From: Phoebastria nigripes
Taxonomy: Eukaryota > Chordata > Aves > Procellariiformes > Diomedeidae
DNA: 64,000 bases
NCBI GenBank assembly: GCA_035582835.1
Contig: JAYKAV010002585.1
Location: 408,664-472,663 of the forward strand
Direction: 5' to 3'
Part shown: in pieces, positions 40,101 to 45,995 of the stretch
Layout: the number at the start of each line of letters is the position of its first letter
Position numbering within the stretch: position 1 is the first letter of the stretch
Made by a program: the position numbers and the translations under genes
Notes under the pieces: generated by a model
Told to the model about the DNA's origin: nothing
Databases searched by the model: none
What the model saw: the letters and a program-made list of their open reading frames with translations, nothing else

Positions 40101-40686
40101 AATGAGTGTGTTGATAAGGATGTCTATTAGTGCGGGTGGTGATCTGGATACTTATCTGCAGAAGTCAAACCGAAACTGGCAATTTAGTTCGCATGGGCTG
40201 CCAGTCAGCCAGCAGATGCTAACATTTCTCTGCAGTTAATCATCAAGCTGGCATTTGAACCAGTGACTTGGGGAAAAAGCTGTTATTAATATATTATCTT
40301 CCTGAAGCCAGGCAGAGGCTGAGCTTAAATGAGTGTGCTTCTGATGGGAGAAGTGCTCAGCGTGTGCTCTGCTGGGTGTGGCCTGGGGGATCCTGTACTT
40401 CCCAGCATCAGGCCACAAAGGCTTAGTGATGACTGTCCTCTTGATGCTGGAACAGTACAGTAAAAGCATAATGAGGAGGAAGCTTGTTCACCCCTGTTTC
40501 TCCTCTCATGTGTGTATCTCTCCTCAGCGATGGGGTAAAGTTGGGTCACACATTGAACACATAGCTTCACGCTTCTGTTTGGACACTGAGACGATTGGGG
40601 ACACGAATGAGAGCACCAAAGAACTTGTCATCAACCCTTGTGAGAGTACAGCCATGAGTCAGCGCTGGGACATGGTGATGTCTTGA
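1089..40686 (+). CDS. GALNT14: GALNT14, polypeptide N-acetylgalactosaminyltransferase 14 (3' thirteen coding exons)
   Basis: Golgi type II membrane enzyme that transfers GalNAc from UDP-GalNAc to Ser/Thr, starting mucin-type O-glycans. Joined exons are 1089-1187, 10501-10568, 13132-13197, 15294-15415, 20033-20120, 20803-20887, 22287-22390, 26923-27049, 29688-29780, 31121-31204, 32387-32531, 39825-39944 and 40528-40686. All introns are GT-AG and the frame stays open across every junction, giving 452 residues plus stop. Numbering from the first complete codon: metal-binding D99-S-H101, W205-G-G-E-N209 in the Gal/GalNAc-T motif, third metal ligand H233, and a C-terminal lectin domain with QxW at 360-362, 400-402 and 445-447. 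GALNT14 is preferred over GALNT16 because of the IPKES linker, the [19 protein letters not shown] stretch and the long gamma-repeat loop ending in a DMV-type tail. The human protein is 552 residues, so about 100 N-terminal residues (tail, anchor, stem) are off the left edge. Sequons occur at N36-R-T and N427-E-S. Confidence 0.9.
3145..3197. repeat. Two-copy tandem duplication, 28-bp period
   Basis: The 24-25 base unit AGGTGGCCTCCTGGCATC(C)AGGAGT occurs at 3145-3168 and again at 3173-3197 with one indel. A second short duplication (TTCACCGTT twice) follows at 3197-3217. This is likely replication slippage. Confidence 0.85.
3685..3780 (-). repeat. MIR-like SINE relic
   Basis: Reading + strand, the segment carries the reverse-complement MIR core order: CAGATGGGCAGACTGAGG, then GGTGATTTGTCTGTGGCTGG, then a degenerate GGATT..AACCTG segment. 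It is heavily diverged, and the boundaries are approximate because it was recognised by eye. Confidence 0.5.
4640..4712 (+). repeat. MIR-like SINE relic
   Basis: It contains GAATGACCTTGGGCAAGTTTCTTA followed by a degenerate CAGTTTC-type segment (GGTTTCATGTA). This matches the conserved central region of MIR elements in + orientation. Only about 70 bases are recognisable. Confidence 0.5.
6369..6396. repeat. Poly-C homopolymer, 28 bases
   Basis: An uninterrupted run of 28 C residues, preceded by a short C-rich lead-in from 6361. It generates spurious proline- and glycine-rich open frames on both strands. True length is probably uncertain in the assembly. Confidence 0.9.
9795..9822. repeat. TAA trinucleotide microsatellite
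   Basis: About nine consecutive TAA units without interruption, flanked by a short T run on the left and CCCTCGG on the right. Likely polymorphic in length. Confidence 0.95.
10501..10568 (+). CDS. GALNT14: GALNT14 exon B
   Basis: 68 bp. It encodes [22 protein letters not shown], completing a serine codon at its 5' edge and starting a proline codon at its 3' edge. SVLNRTP and EIILVDDFS are hallmarks of the GALNT14/GALNT16 subgroup, and the VDD segment lies in the sugar-nucleotide binding fold. The N-R-T here is a potential N-glycosylation sequon. Acceptor CTTTAG ends at 10500; donor GTAAGT starts at 10569. Confidence 0.92.
10569..13131 (+). other. GALNT14 intron, 2.6 kb (B to C)
   Basis: No exon or clear repeat is recognised. 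Around 12300-12480 the + strand is rich in G and in alternating GT. A short inverted repeat (GTGTAAA at 12892-12898 and TTTACAC at 12908-12914) is present. Open frames on the minus strand at 12276-12696 are the complement of the G-rich stretch. Confidence 0.75.
13132..13197 (+). CDS. GALNT14: GALNT14 exon C
   Basis: 66 bp. It encodes the end of SDDPDDC, then LPKVKCLRN and the beginning of the RREG segment, shared across the family just before the catalytic D-S-H. It begins with two bases completing proline and ends with one base of glycine. Acceptor CCCAAG ends at 13131; donor GTAAGA starts at 13198. A longer open frame on the same strand reads through the intron. Confidence 0.92.
13198..15293 (+). 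other. GALNT14 intron, 2.1 kb (C to D)
   Basis: No exon, RNA gene or recognisable mobile element is seen. Sequence is ordinary mixed-composition intron with short A and T runs near 13540 and a CT-rich stretch near 14360-14480. Confidence 0.75.
15294..15415 (+). CDS. GALNT14: GALNT14 exon D (catalytic D-S-H motif)
   Basis: 122 bp. It encodes [15 protein letters not shown], then [11 protein letters not shown] and a [11 protein letters not shown] helix. D-S-H is the DXH metal-binding motif of GT27 enzymes; its Asp and His coordinate manganese with the UDP-GalNAc diphosphate. RGAD before it and CEVN after it are family-typical. Acceptor AACAG ends at 15293; donor GTGAGT starts at 15416, after a complete Glu codon. 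Confidence 0.95.
15416..20032 (+). other. GALNT14 intron, 4.6 kb (D to E)
   Basis: No exon is recognised. An AT-rich block at 15720-15870 with an octamer ATGCAAAT at 15807-15814 and a perfect 8-bp-arm inverted repeat is a candidate conserved non-coding element. A possible degraded MIR-type fragment lies near 19045-19110 but is too weak to call. The open frames on either strand at 16573-17079 have no family features. Confidence 0.75.
15775..15795. other. Perfect inverted repeat, 8-bp arms, 5-base loop
   Basis: CGGCTCCT (15775-15782), loop TGAAT, AGGAGCCG (15788-15795). It lies inside an AT-rich intronic block that also carries ATGCAAAT at 15807-15814. The arms match exactly; function is unknown. 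Confidence 0.8.
20033..20120 (+). CDS. GALNT14: GALNT14 exon E
   Basis: 88 bp. It encodes [20 protein letters not shown], then AASSDLRG, the family's T-R-V-V-S/C-P-x-I-D segment. It starts at a codon boundary and leaves one base of glycine. INLDTF is typical of GALNT14. Acceptor TTCCAG ends at 20032; donor GTGAGT starts at 20121. Confidence 0.93.
20121..20802 (+). other. GALNT14 intron, 0.7 kb (E to F)
   Basis: Short intron ending in TTGGTTTTAG. I see nothing else in it. Confidence 0.85.
20803..20887 (+). CDS. GALNT14: GALNT14 exon F
   Basis: 85 bp. It encodes [19 protein letters not shown] followed by [14 protein letters not shown] is conserved across the family. The [17 protein letters not shown] stretch closely matches GALNT14 as I remember it and differs from GALNT16 (EQIPLEQK). 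Acceptor TTTTAG ends at 20802; donor GTAAGT starts at 20888, leaving two bases of lysine. Confidence 0.93.
20888..22286 (+). other. GALNT14 intron, 1.4 kb (F to G)
   Basis: No exon is recognised. TCACACAGCTAGTGATGG near 21846 recalls the core of a MIR element but is too short to call. Otherwise nothing identifiable. Confidence 0.8.
22287..22390 (+). CDS. GALNT14: GALNT14 exon G (start of the Gal/GalNAc-T motif)
   Basis: 104 bp. It encodes [21 protein letters not shown], then MDIWGGENF. The W-G-G-E-N begins the Gal/GalNAc-T motif; the tryptophan and glutamate correspond by spacing to the catalytic-loop Trp and Glu of GALNT2. KAWF is characteristic of GALNT14 (GALNT16 has KSWF). Acceptor CTGCAG ends at 22286; donor GTGAGT starts at 22391 inside the next Glu codon. 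Confidence 0.95.
22391..26922 (+). other. GALNT14 intron, 4.5 kb (G to H)
   Basis: No exon is recognised. It contains a diverged CR1/L3-like relic at about 26093-26340. The region 23400-25800 is GC-richer and has many short overlapping open frames on both strands with no family features. Confidence 0.75.
26093..26340 (-). repeat. Ancient CR1/L3-like LINE 3'-end relic
   Basis: Reading + strand, it begins with a degenerate AGATTCATAG..TTC..GG segment, then CTAGGACCAGATGGACCCATTAGATCA, then TTTCATCCAG and TAACTTCTGG segments. This is the layout of old amniote CR1/L3 3' ends in reverse complement, with the 3' terminus on the left. Much divergence marks it as old. A 233-codon minus-strand open frame across it is incidental. 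Confidence 0.6.
26923..27049 (+). CDS. GALNT14: GALNT14 exon H (third metal ligand)
   Basis: 127 bp. It completes the Gal/GalNAc-T motif ([11 protein letters not shown]), then [20 protein letters not shown] and [10 protein letters not shown]. The histidine of V-G-H matches by spacing (134 residues after the DXH Asp) the third metal ligand of GALNT2. NANTYIK is diagnostic for GALNT14. Acceptor TTGTAG ends at 26922; donor GTAGGT starts at 27050 within a lysine codon. Confidence 0.95.
27050..29687 (+). other. GALNT14 intron, 2.6 kb (H to I)
   Basis: No exon, repeat family or RNA gene is recognised. Composition is ordinary for the first half of the window. Confidence 0.8.
29688..29780 (+). CDS. 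GALNT14: GALNT14 exon I
   Basis: 93 bp. It encodes [20 protein letters not shown] then [10 protein letters not shown]. (R/K)xxEVWMDEYKxxYY is a family signature at the end of the catalytic domain. Acceptor CTTCAG ends at 29687; donor GTAAGT starts at 29781. The first base completes lysine and the last two begin asparagine. Confidence 0.95.
29781..31120 (+). other. GALNT14 intron, 1.3 kb (I to J)
   Basis: No exon is recognised. AT-rich sequence lies at about 30740-30850. Nothing else identifiable. Confidence 0.8.
31121..31204 (+). CDS. GALNT14: GALNT14 exon J (end of catalytic domain)
   Basis: 84 bp. It encodes [20 protein letters not shown] then ENVYPEL. The RxELRKxLxCxxFKWYLEN(V/I)YPEL block closes the catalytic domain in this family and leads into the linker to the lectin domain. 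Acceptor CCACAG ends at 31120; donor GTATGG starts at 31205 within an arginine codon. Confidence 0.95.
31205..32386 (+). other. GALNT14 intron, 1.2 kb (J to K)
   Basis: No exon or repeat family is recognised. Confidence 0.8.
32387..32531 (+). CDS. GALNT14: GALNT14 exon K (linker and lectin alpha repeat)
   Basis: 145 bp. It encodes [20 protein letters not shown] and on to LSLNPC and a Thr/Ala/Gln end. IPKES is the GALNT14 linker. The alpha repeat carries C-L-E instead of the canonical C-L-D, and its QxW is completed across the next intron (Q at the last codon here, E-W in exon L). Acceptor CCGCAG ends at 32386; donor GTGAGA starts at 32532 at a codon boundary. Confidence 0.93.
33085..33265 (+). 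repeat. MIR-like SINE relic
   Basis: It has GTGATTTTGGGCATGTCAGG followed by CTCTCACTGTTCCCACCTATAAAACAAGGAGGGTAACAAT-type sequence and a later TGAAATAGTTTAATG segment. This is the order of the MIR core and tail (TTGGGCAAGTCA..TCTGTAAAATGGGG..). Diverged; edges are approximate. Confidence 0.6.
38143..38937 (+). other. 264-codon intronic open frame, probably not a gene
   Basis: This is the longest uninterrupted ATG-to-stop frame in the window, inside the 7.3 kb GALNT14 intron on the same strand. The predicted product is Ser/Leu/Pro/Cys-rich with no recognisable domain, signal or repeat. The + strand here is C- and T-rich, which reduces stop codons (TAA, TAG, TGA) in this frame. I see no splice sites tying it to GALNT14. 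It is recorded for checking, not called as a gene. Confidence 0.15.
39825..39944 (+). CDS. GALNT14: GALNT14 exon L (lectin beta repeat)
   Basis: 120 bp, exactly 40 codons, with both introns at codon boundaries. It starts at the E-W of the alpha repeat's QxW and ends at the Q that opens the beta repeat's QxW. The repeat has C-L-S in place of C-L-D, then [15 protein letters not shown]. Acceptor TTGCAG ends at 39824; donor GTGAGC starts at 39945. Confidence 0.95.
39945..40527 (+). other. GALNT14 intron, 0.6 kb (L to M)
   Basis: Last intron of the gene; nothing beyond splice signals is recognised. Confidence 0.85.
40528..40686 (+). CDS. GALNT14: GALNT14 terminal coding exon M (lectin gamma repeat, stop)
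   Basis: 159 bp including TGA at 40684-40686. It encodes [20 protein letters not shown], a loop with N-E-S (potential N-glycosylation site), VINPCES and a final SQRWDMVMS. The gamma repeat has a canonical C-L-D and a complete [11 protein letters not shown] and the DMV-type terminus match GALNT14. Acceptor CCTCAG ends at 40527. Confidence 0.95.
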   Translation, partial: RWGKVGSHIEHIASRFCLDTETIGDTNESTKELVINPCESTAMSQRWDMVMS

Positions 40687-40819
40687 CCTACTTGAGGACT
40701 TACACAGCGGGGATGGTCACTGAGACGTTGCTACAGGCAGCCAAGATGCACCAGATGGAGCTCAAATGCAAAACCATTGGGGGTCCTTGTGTATTATGGG
40801 ACAGGAGAAGAATCATTCA

Positions 40820-40825
40820 AATAAA
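40820..40825 (+). terminator. GALNT14: Candidate GALNT14 polyadenylation signal
   Basis: Canonical AATAAA, 134 bases after the stop codon. A moderately GT-rich stretch (TGTTGTCTGC) follows within 40 bases. A second AATAAA at 42317-42322 could serve a longer 3' UTR. The sequence alone cannot decide which is used. Confidence 0.5.
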
Positions 40826-43508
40826 AATAAGGACATGGCGCTCCAGGTTGAACAACGGATGTTGTCTGCAAAGCATGTAGCCATTATTGGCCTGTTGGTG
40901 GTCATACATTGAAAGAGAAGGGATGGTAAAAAACCAAACTTGAAATGTTTTAGAGGGATACTGGGGCTCCTGCGATGGGCCCTACAGAAGTTTGGTGTGC
41001 ACAGTATTTATTAATCTCTCTGGAAACACAGGTAGAAGAGCCTTGGAGACCAAAAGGAGACTCAGACTCAGCAAAACAAGCATCTCAATAGTTTTTGGGG
41101 GGTGAGGCAGGTGTGCAAGGAGGGATGTGCCAAGGGATGCTAAGAAACATCACCTGGGATCAAGTGGAAAACACTGAATTATCTTTGCACTTTTCATTGC
41201 TGTGGATGAGTTTGTCTTCTGCAGACAGCGTGGGTGGAGCCGTGTTGCACGTTCGAATTTGTATCATCTGATCCACGTACATGTTGTGTATACAGGGGCA
41301 GGGCAGTCATTTATGGCTGTGGCCAGGAGCAAACCAGCAAGTAATGGGGGAGTCCTGCTCTGTGCTAACTGCACATGGAGTTGTTGAATCTCCAAAGCCC
41401 AAGCGAACAGAGGATTCAGTGTGTGAGATTAAAGGATACAAACCGCTGTGAAGCTGGGAGGAAAGGCAGTAACATGATTATTTCTCCTCTCTGAAGGCCA
41501 TGGGTGAGCCTCAGTCACTGAAAACTCCCCTATAATCTCACTATGTGTCTCTCACTGCTTCAGATCTGGAATAAGTCAAAATTTTCACTTTTCTTCCATA
41601 AAAGTAATATTTTTGGTAATCGAAGGCAATTGTGTCGTATTTGTGTTTCCCAATTTCCCGGCTACAGAAGAGGGAACTCCCAGGAAGTGCTGCTAGCAAA
41701 GGAATGGAGGAGGTAATTAAAACTAGAGACTGCTCTGAGAAAGGAAAAGCGATATTACCTGGTTTTGCTTCCCAGGCATCTTGTAGCCCAAGATGTGAAG
41801 TACTGAAGAAAAGGTTTGGCATTCCCCCAGTCACCCTTGTGAGCAGGGAACCGTGGGTCACAAAGTACCTCTCTCCCGAAGTCATTTAGTGTAGGCAGAC
41901 TTGGCACAAATGATTTCTTCAGGTTTTGGAGATAAGTCATTAATCGGAGGTCATGGTGCAATAGCTATGTGGGAGTGAGGTGACTGCCTAAGGAGAATAG
42001 GAAGAGACCTCAGAAGAGGTCTTAGGAGTAGGAGAGAACTGGCAAGTCCTTTTCTAGCCAGCCCTTTAGCAGCTCCCGCTACAGCAACAGGTAACAGGCA
42101 GTGAATCACCAAAAGCTGTGCATGCAGCTCTTGTGTAGTAACAACTCTTGAAGAAAACTTTTGCAAGACCATCAATGTGACTTGAAAAAAATACGGTTTG
42201 TGTCTCTAAAAATGCTAGGGTTTAATGAAAATCCTATCCTTTGTTCCCTGTGCTGCAAACTGTAGGTAAAATACCACAAGCTTTGAGCCTTCAAGTGCTC
42301 TCAGCATCCCTTCTTGAATAAATTGCTGGCTTTCAGGATTTTACTGCCCCAGTTTCTCCTCCCTCAGTGCTGGGAGAAAGCCGTATGTGTAAATCTCCCC
42401 AGCTTTAGAGGCAGAACCAATATAACTCTTTATTTACAAAAGGTTGCAGGGTATAAATGCTTTCCGTGTGCTGCAGTGATTACTAACCTAATCAAGCTCC
42501 CTTGGTGCAAACCTCAAGGGCTTCTGTTATGAAAGGCTGGAGCAAGCTGTCATTTAATGGTGGGAGGTGGCATTGTTTCCATGTCACCACTTTACGCAGG
42601 AAACAAAGGGAAGCACTTAAAATGGAATGGACCCACTTCACAAAGAAGGGTAGTGACCTGGAGCTCCTTCTATTTAATTGAACTGGAAAATATCACACCT
42701 ACTTTTCACACTGATGACAGGCAAGTGGTAAATAATTCCCTGTCTAGCGCTCTACATGGGAAAGCAGCTCCCAAGAGCTTGCAGCTTAACGCGTTCACAC
42801 CTGTACAGTGCTTGCAGCTCAGGACTGCCCAGCTGCTGGCACTTCAATTCTGAAAATTCAAATAGCTGAACAACTTGGCATCAGTTTTCAAGTCCAGCAC
42901 CTGGTGGGTACACTCTGACCGGGACCTCAGACCTATCTAGCTTTATTATTTTCCACCTACGCCAAAAATACCCGTTTTGCGGACAGCCAAAGCTCTCTAA
43001 ACAGGTAATGCTCTTCTTTGCCTTAGCAGAAACACCTACCTCACTACACATGTGTGTGCGTGAGCACACGGACCCATGGGACCTGCAGGGATGTATTCTA
43101 GGAAGTTGTTTGACCAACTTTTCAGCTCTTGCACTTTGTGAAACCCAAAAGCTATACCAAACCCCTCCTATTCCAAAACACGCGCCAAGGTGATCACTGT
43201 GAACTTGTTCGGGGGCGGTGGAAGGCAGGCAGTGGGGAAGGTGGCATCAGGCATGGTGTCCCCTACAAATGAGTAGCATCATTCAGCTAAGTCTCTTGCA
43301 GGCCCAAAAGCCACCAAGTACCTAACAGACCTGGGGAGCAGCAGCCACTTGGCAAACTGGTGATTGTGTCTCATGCATCCATTGGCTGTAACCTTTAGAC
43401 TGCAGCTTGTTTCATGGTCCAAGAAATGAAATTAGCCCTATGGATCAGCAGTGTTTTCAGAGAGGCCTGAGGATATCAGCCTGACTCCTGGGAAGCTTTA
43501 TATAAGCA

Positions 43509-43549
43509 GGCAATGGACTGGCAGTCTCCAGAGTTAGCCCCAATATGGC
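43509..43549 (+). repeat. Dispersed direct repeat, copy 1
   Basis: The segment GGCAATGGACTGGCAGT then CTCCAGAGTTAGCCCCAATATGG recurs, with a few changes, at about 44548-44584 (GGCAATGGACTGGCAGT, then ATCTGGAGTTAGCTCCATGG). About 34 aligned bases, in direct orientation, about 1 kb apart. Confidence 0.7.
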
Positions 43550-43874
43550 ATTTAGCAATCTTCTGCTTAGCGTCCCTGCAAAGAGACCTTGCATCGTGTC
43601 AGGAGAAAGGTTAACTGCTGCTGAAATCCAACTCACACTTTTAGGTTTATTTCACTTATTAAAATACACGAGAGACAGATGAACCCTTTTTTGCTTTGTA
43701 TTTCTTACTTGCCTAGATATTTATTATCATGCTGTGAACAGATATACGTGACATTGATAGGTGTATCTAGATGGGCTCCTATGCCTATACCTCTTAAGCC
43801 CTAATGTCATTTGGTAGTAATGCTTTTTGGTAACATTTTGCACTGACTTGAAAGAACAGAAGGTAAAGTAGGAA

Positions 43875-43955
43875 ATATGGTTCTAATCCTGGTTGTTGAG
43901 CTTTGTGACAGCCTTTATGATCTCCAGGTAAGTCACTCCTTGTGCCTTGGGAAAA
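43875..43955 (+). repeat. MIR-like SINE fragment
   Basis: It shows TTCTAATCCTGGTT, a TTTGTGACAG segment, then CCAGGTAAGTCACTCCTTGTGCC. This follows the MIR order (unspecific TCCTGGCTCTGCCAC, TGTGACC, then CAAGTCACTT..CTGTGCCTC). Weak but in consistent order. Confidence 0.45.
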
Positions 43956-44354
43956 TTAGATTCAGAGCAGGAAACTCAGGGCTAGAACTACTACTGCCTT
44001 TTAAAGATCCAACCAAGGCAATGCAAAAAACCCCCAGAAAGCACCTTAACCTTCCCCTTCCCTCCCAAAGGAGATCCATGTTCCAGTGAGAACAAATCTG
44101 CCTGGTTTTAGTTGGGCTGGGGAAGTCTTACAGTCCCTACCTCCTTGCTGCTTATGTGATTTCAGGTATTTTGTGCTCATCCTCTCTCTGTACCAGTGCA
44201 GTGCCATGAGATAACAACACAAAGCATCAATGCTTGGAACCTCAGCTTACAACATACCGATGTAGTAATTTAGTAGTAAAGAGATGGAAACTGAATTCAA
44301 AGATCTTTGATTATCCAGTGAGGCAACAGGAAAATGGGGCTGGTGGATGAAGAC

Positions 44355-44475
44355 TGGAGGACTGTGGTTCAAGACAAGCACCAGCCCTGAGTGCTAATCC
44401 CTTCTACTGCTTCTAGGAGTGACTTGGGATAGCTTACTTCATTTCCCTGTCTCAGTTTCCCAAACTTCTANTGAA
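44355..44475 (+). repeat. MIR-like SINE relic
   Basis: It carries GGACTGTGGTTCAAG, then GTGACTTGGGATAGCTTACTTCATTTCCCTGTCTCAGTTTCCCAAACTTCTA-type sequence, close to the conserved MIR core (TGTGACCTTGGGCAAGT..CCTCTCTGTGCCTCAGTTTCC). Edges are approximate. It lies directly upstream of the second dispersed-repeat copy. Confidence 0.6.
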
Positions 44476-44547
44476 GACTGAATGTTTTGAACAGAGAGAA
44501 AGCCAAGTATTAGTTTTTGTTGCATGGAATACCAGTGGTACTGGACT

Positions 44548-44584
44548 GGCAATGGACTGGCAGTATCTGGAGTTAGCTCCATGG
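44548..44584 (+). repeat. Dispersed direct repeat, copy 2
   Basis: Second copy of the segment at 43509-43549, sharing GGCAATGGACTGGCAGT and GAGTTAGC.CCA. It sits 25 bases before the LTR start at 44609. Confidence 0.7.
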
Positions 44585-44608
44585 TCCCTTATTACAGGGG
44601 GGTCCCCC

Positions 44609-45142
44609 TGTACAGGGTCTGGTTTGGATGGAGTTAATTTTCCTCATAGCAGCCTGTATGGTGCTGTGTTTTAGACTGGTGACCAAAACGGTGTTGATAA
44701 TACACAACAATGTTTTAGTTATTGTTGTGCTTGTACAGTGTCAAGGCCTTCTCCATCTCTCACTCTGCTGCCCCAGCGAGTAGGCTAGGTTTGGGCGAGA
44801 GGATGGGAAGGGACACAGCCAGTACAGCGGACCCAAACTGACCAAAGAGATATCCCATTCCATATAACATCACGCTCAGCAATAAAACTGGGGGGGGGGG
44901 AGTTTTTCCACAGTAGGTGTTGCCTGGAGACTGCCTGGGCATCAGTCTGCAGGTGGTGAGTGACTGCCTTTTGCATTACTTGTTGGGGTTTTTTTTTCCT
45001 TCACTTATTAAACTGTTTTTAACTTGACTCACAAGTTTTTTTCACTTTCGCCCTTCTGATTCTTTCCCCCATCCCGTTTTGGGGGCGAGTGAGTGAGTGA
45101 CTGGGTAGGGGCTTAGCTGCCAGCCAGGGTCAACCCACCACA
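44609..45142 (+). mobile_element. Solo LTR, ERVL-class avian endogenous retrovirus
   Basis: About 534 bp starting TGTAC and ending CCACA. It has the layout I know from common avian ERVL-type LTRs: GGATGGAGTTAATTTTCCTCATAGCAGC near the 5' end, a ACCAAAGAGATATCCCATTCCATATAACATCACGCTCAGC block, a TATTAAACTG polyadenylation-type segment, and a GGGGGCGAGTGAGTGAGTGAC tail. No internal viral genes flank it, so it is a solo LTR. Flanking 5-mers (CCCCC left, CTGCC right) do not match perfectly, so a target-site duplication is not evident. A run of 10 G lies in the middle. Confidence 0.8.
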
Positions 45143-45969
45143 CTGCCCTAAGCAAACGAGGGTCTGCAGCGTAGTGGGCTGGCATTCTTCACGGCTTGGA
45201 CTCTGATCACAACTGTGCAATAGGATCTGTGCTGCTCAAATTTCAGATCTTAAAAGCTTTAGTGAAAAGCTATGGGCTAGAATTGTTTGTAGAACTGGTG
45301 AAGGAAGCAAAATCAGGCGGATTACAAACTGCTGATGATCAACATACAAGCAGCAGAAGAAATTGTAGCTCATTGATGTTGCGGCTAAATTAATTTTGAA
45401 TGATCAGTCCAGTTCCAGTTTTAATATTACGCGACTGCTTTAGATGGCTGAAGAGTTTAAGGAAGTCTGGTACAGGTGACCAGCTTACATTGAGACTTAA
45501 GGGCTGAAATCCAGTGGAATTATTCCAGGTTTATGGATGTTTTCCATATGTCCACTGTTCTGTTACTCACTGGAAGTGCCTTCAGAACCCTGTAAGAATA
45601 AAANCCTGTTACAAGCTACTACCTCTCCAATTGAGTCTAATTAAGTTTCGAGTTGAGCTGCATTTTAGCTTAGAGCTGATGAAAAGCAACATATAAATTT
45701 GCAGGTAAGAATGCTGCTTTTGTGGTGTAGGGGGCTGTTTTGTTTTCTCTGATATTACTTGGGCACTAAGGAAATCTGAGCTGGTTGTGTGTGACGTACA
45801 AAAGAAAACATGACTGAGTTTCAAGGCTGGCTTTTGCATAAGTGCTCGTCTAGCAGTTATCTATCAGCTGCCCATTGCAATGACTGTTGTCTCTTATTTT
45901 CCTGTGATTTAAGTGAAAGAAGTGTCCAGACAAGACATCGCTACTGTACGGGGTTAAATTCAGTTGTAA

Positions 45970-45995
45970 AACCAACCAATCGACCAACCAACCAA
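45970..45995. repeat. Imperfect ACCA tetranucleotide repeat
   Basis: About six ACCA/ATCG-type tetramers (ACCAACCAATCGACCAACCA and on), with one variant unit. Short simple repeat. Confidence 0.8.

Larger units (their letters stand above)
40827..44608. other. 3' flank of GALNT14
   Basis: No coding exon or RNA gene is recognised. May include a longer GALNT14 3' UTR up to the AATAAA at 42317. Contains MIR-like fragments near 43875-43955 and 44355-44475, and two copies of a 34-base dispersed repeat (the second near 44548). Confidence 0.6.

Noticed and set aside
1089..40686. Identification as GALNT16 or GALNT2
   Set aside because: The [25 protein letters not shown] and SHIEHIAS segments and the long gamma loop fit GALNT14; GALNT16 and GALNT2 differ at these places as I remember them.
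42881..43193. Possible exon suggested by paired open frames on both strands
   Set aside because: Neither frame has a known domain and there are no convincing flanking splice sites.
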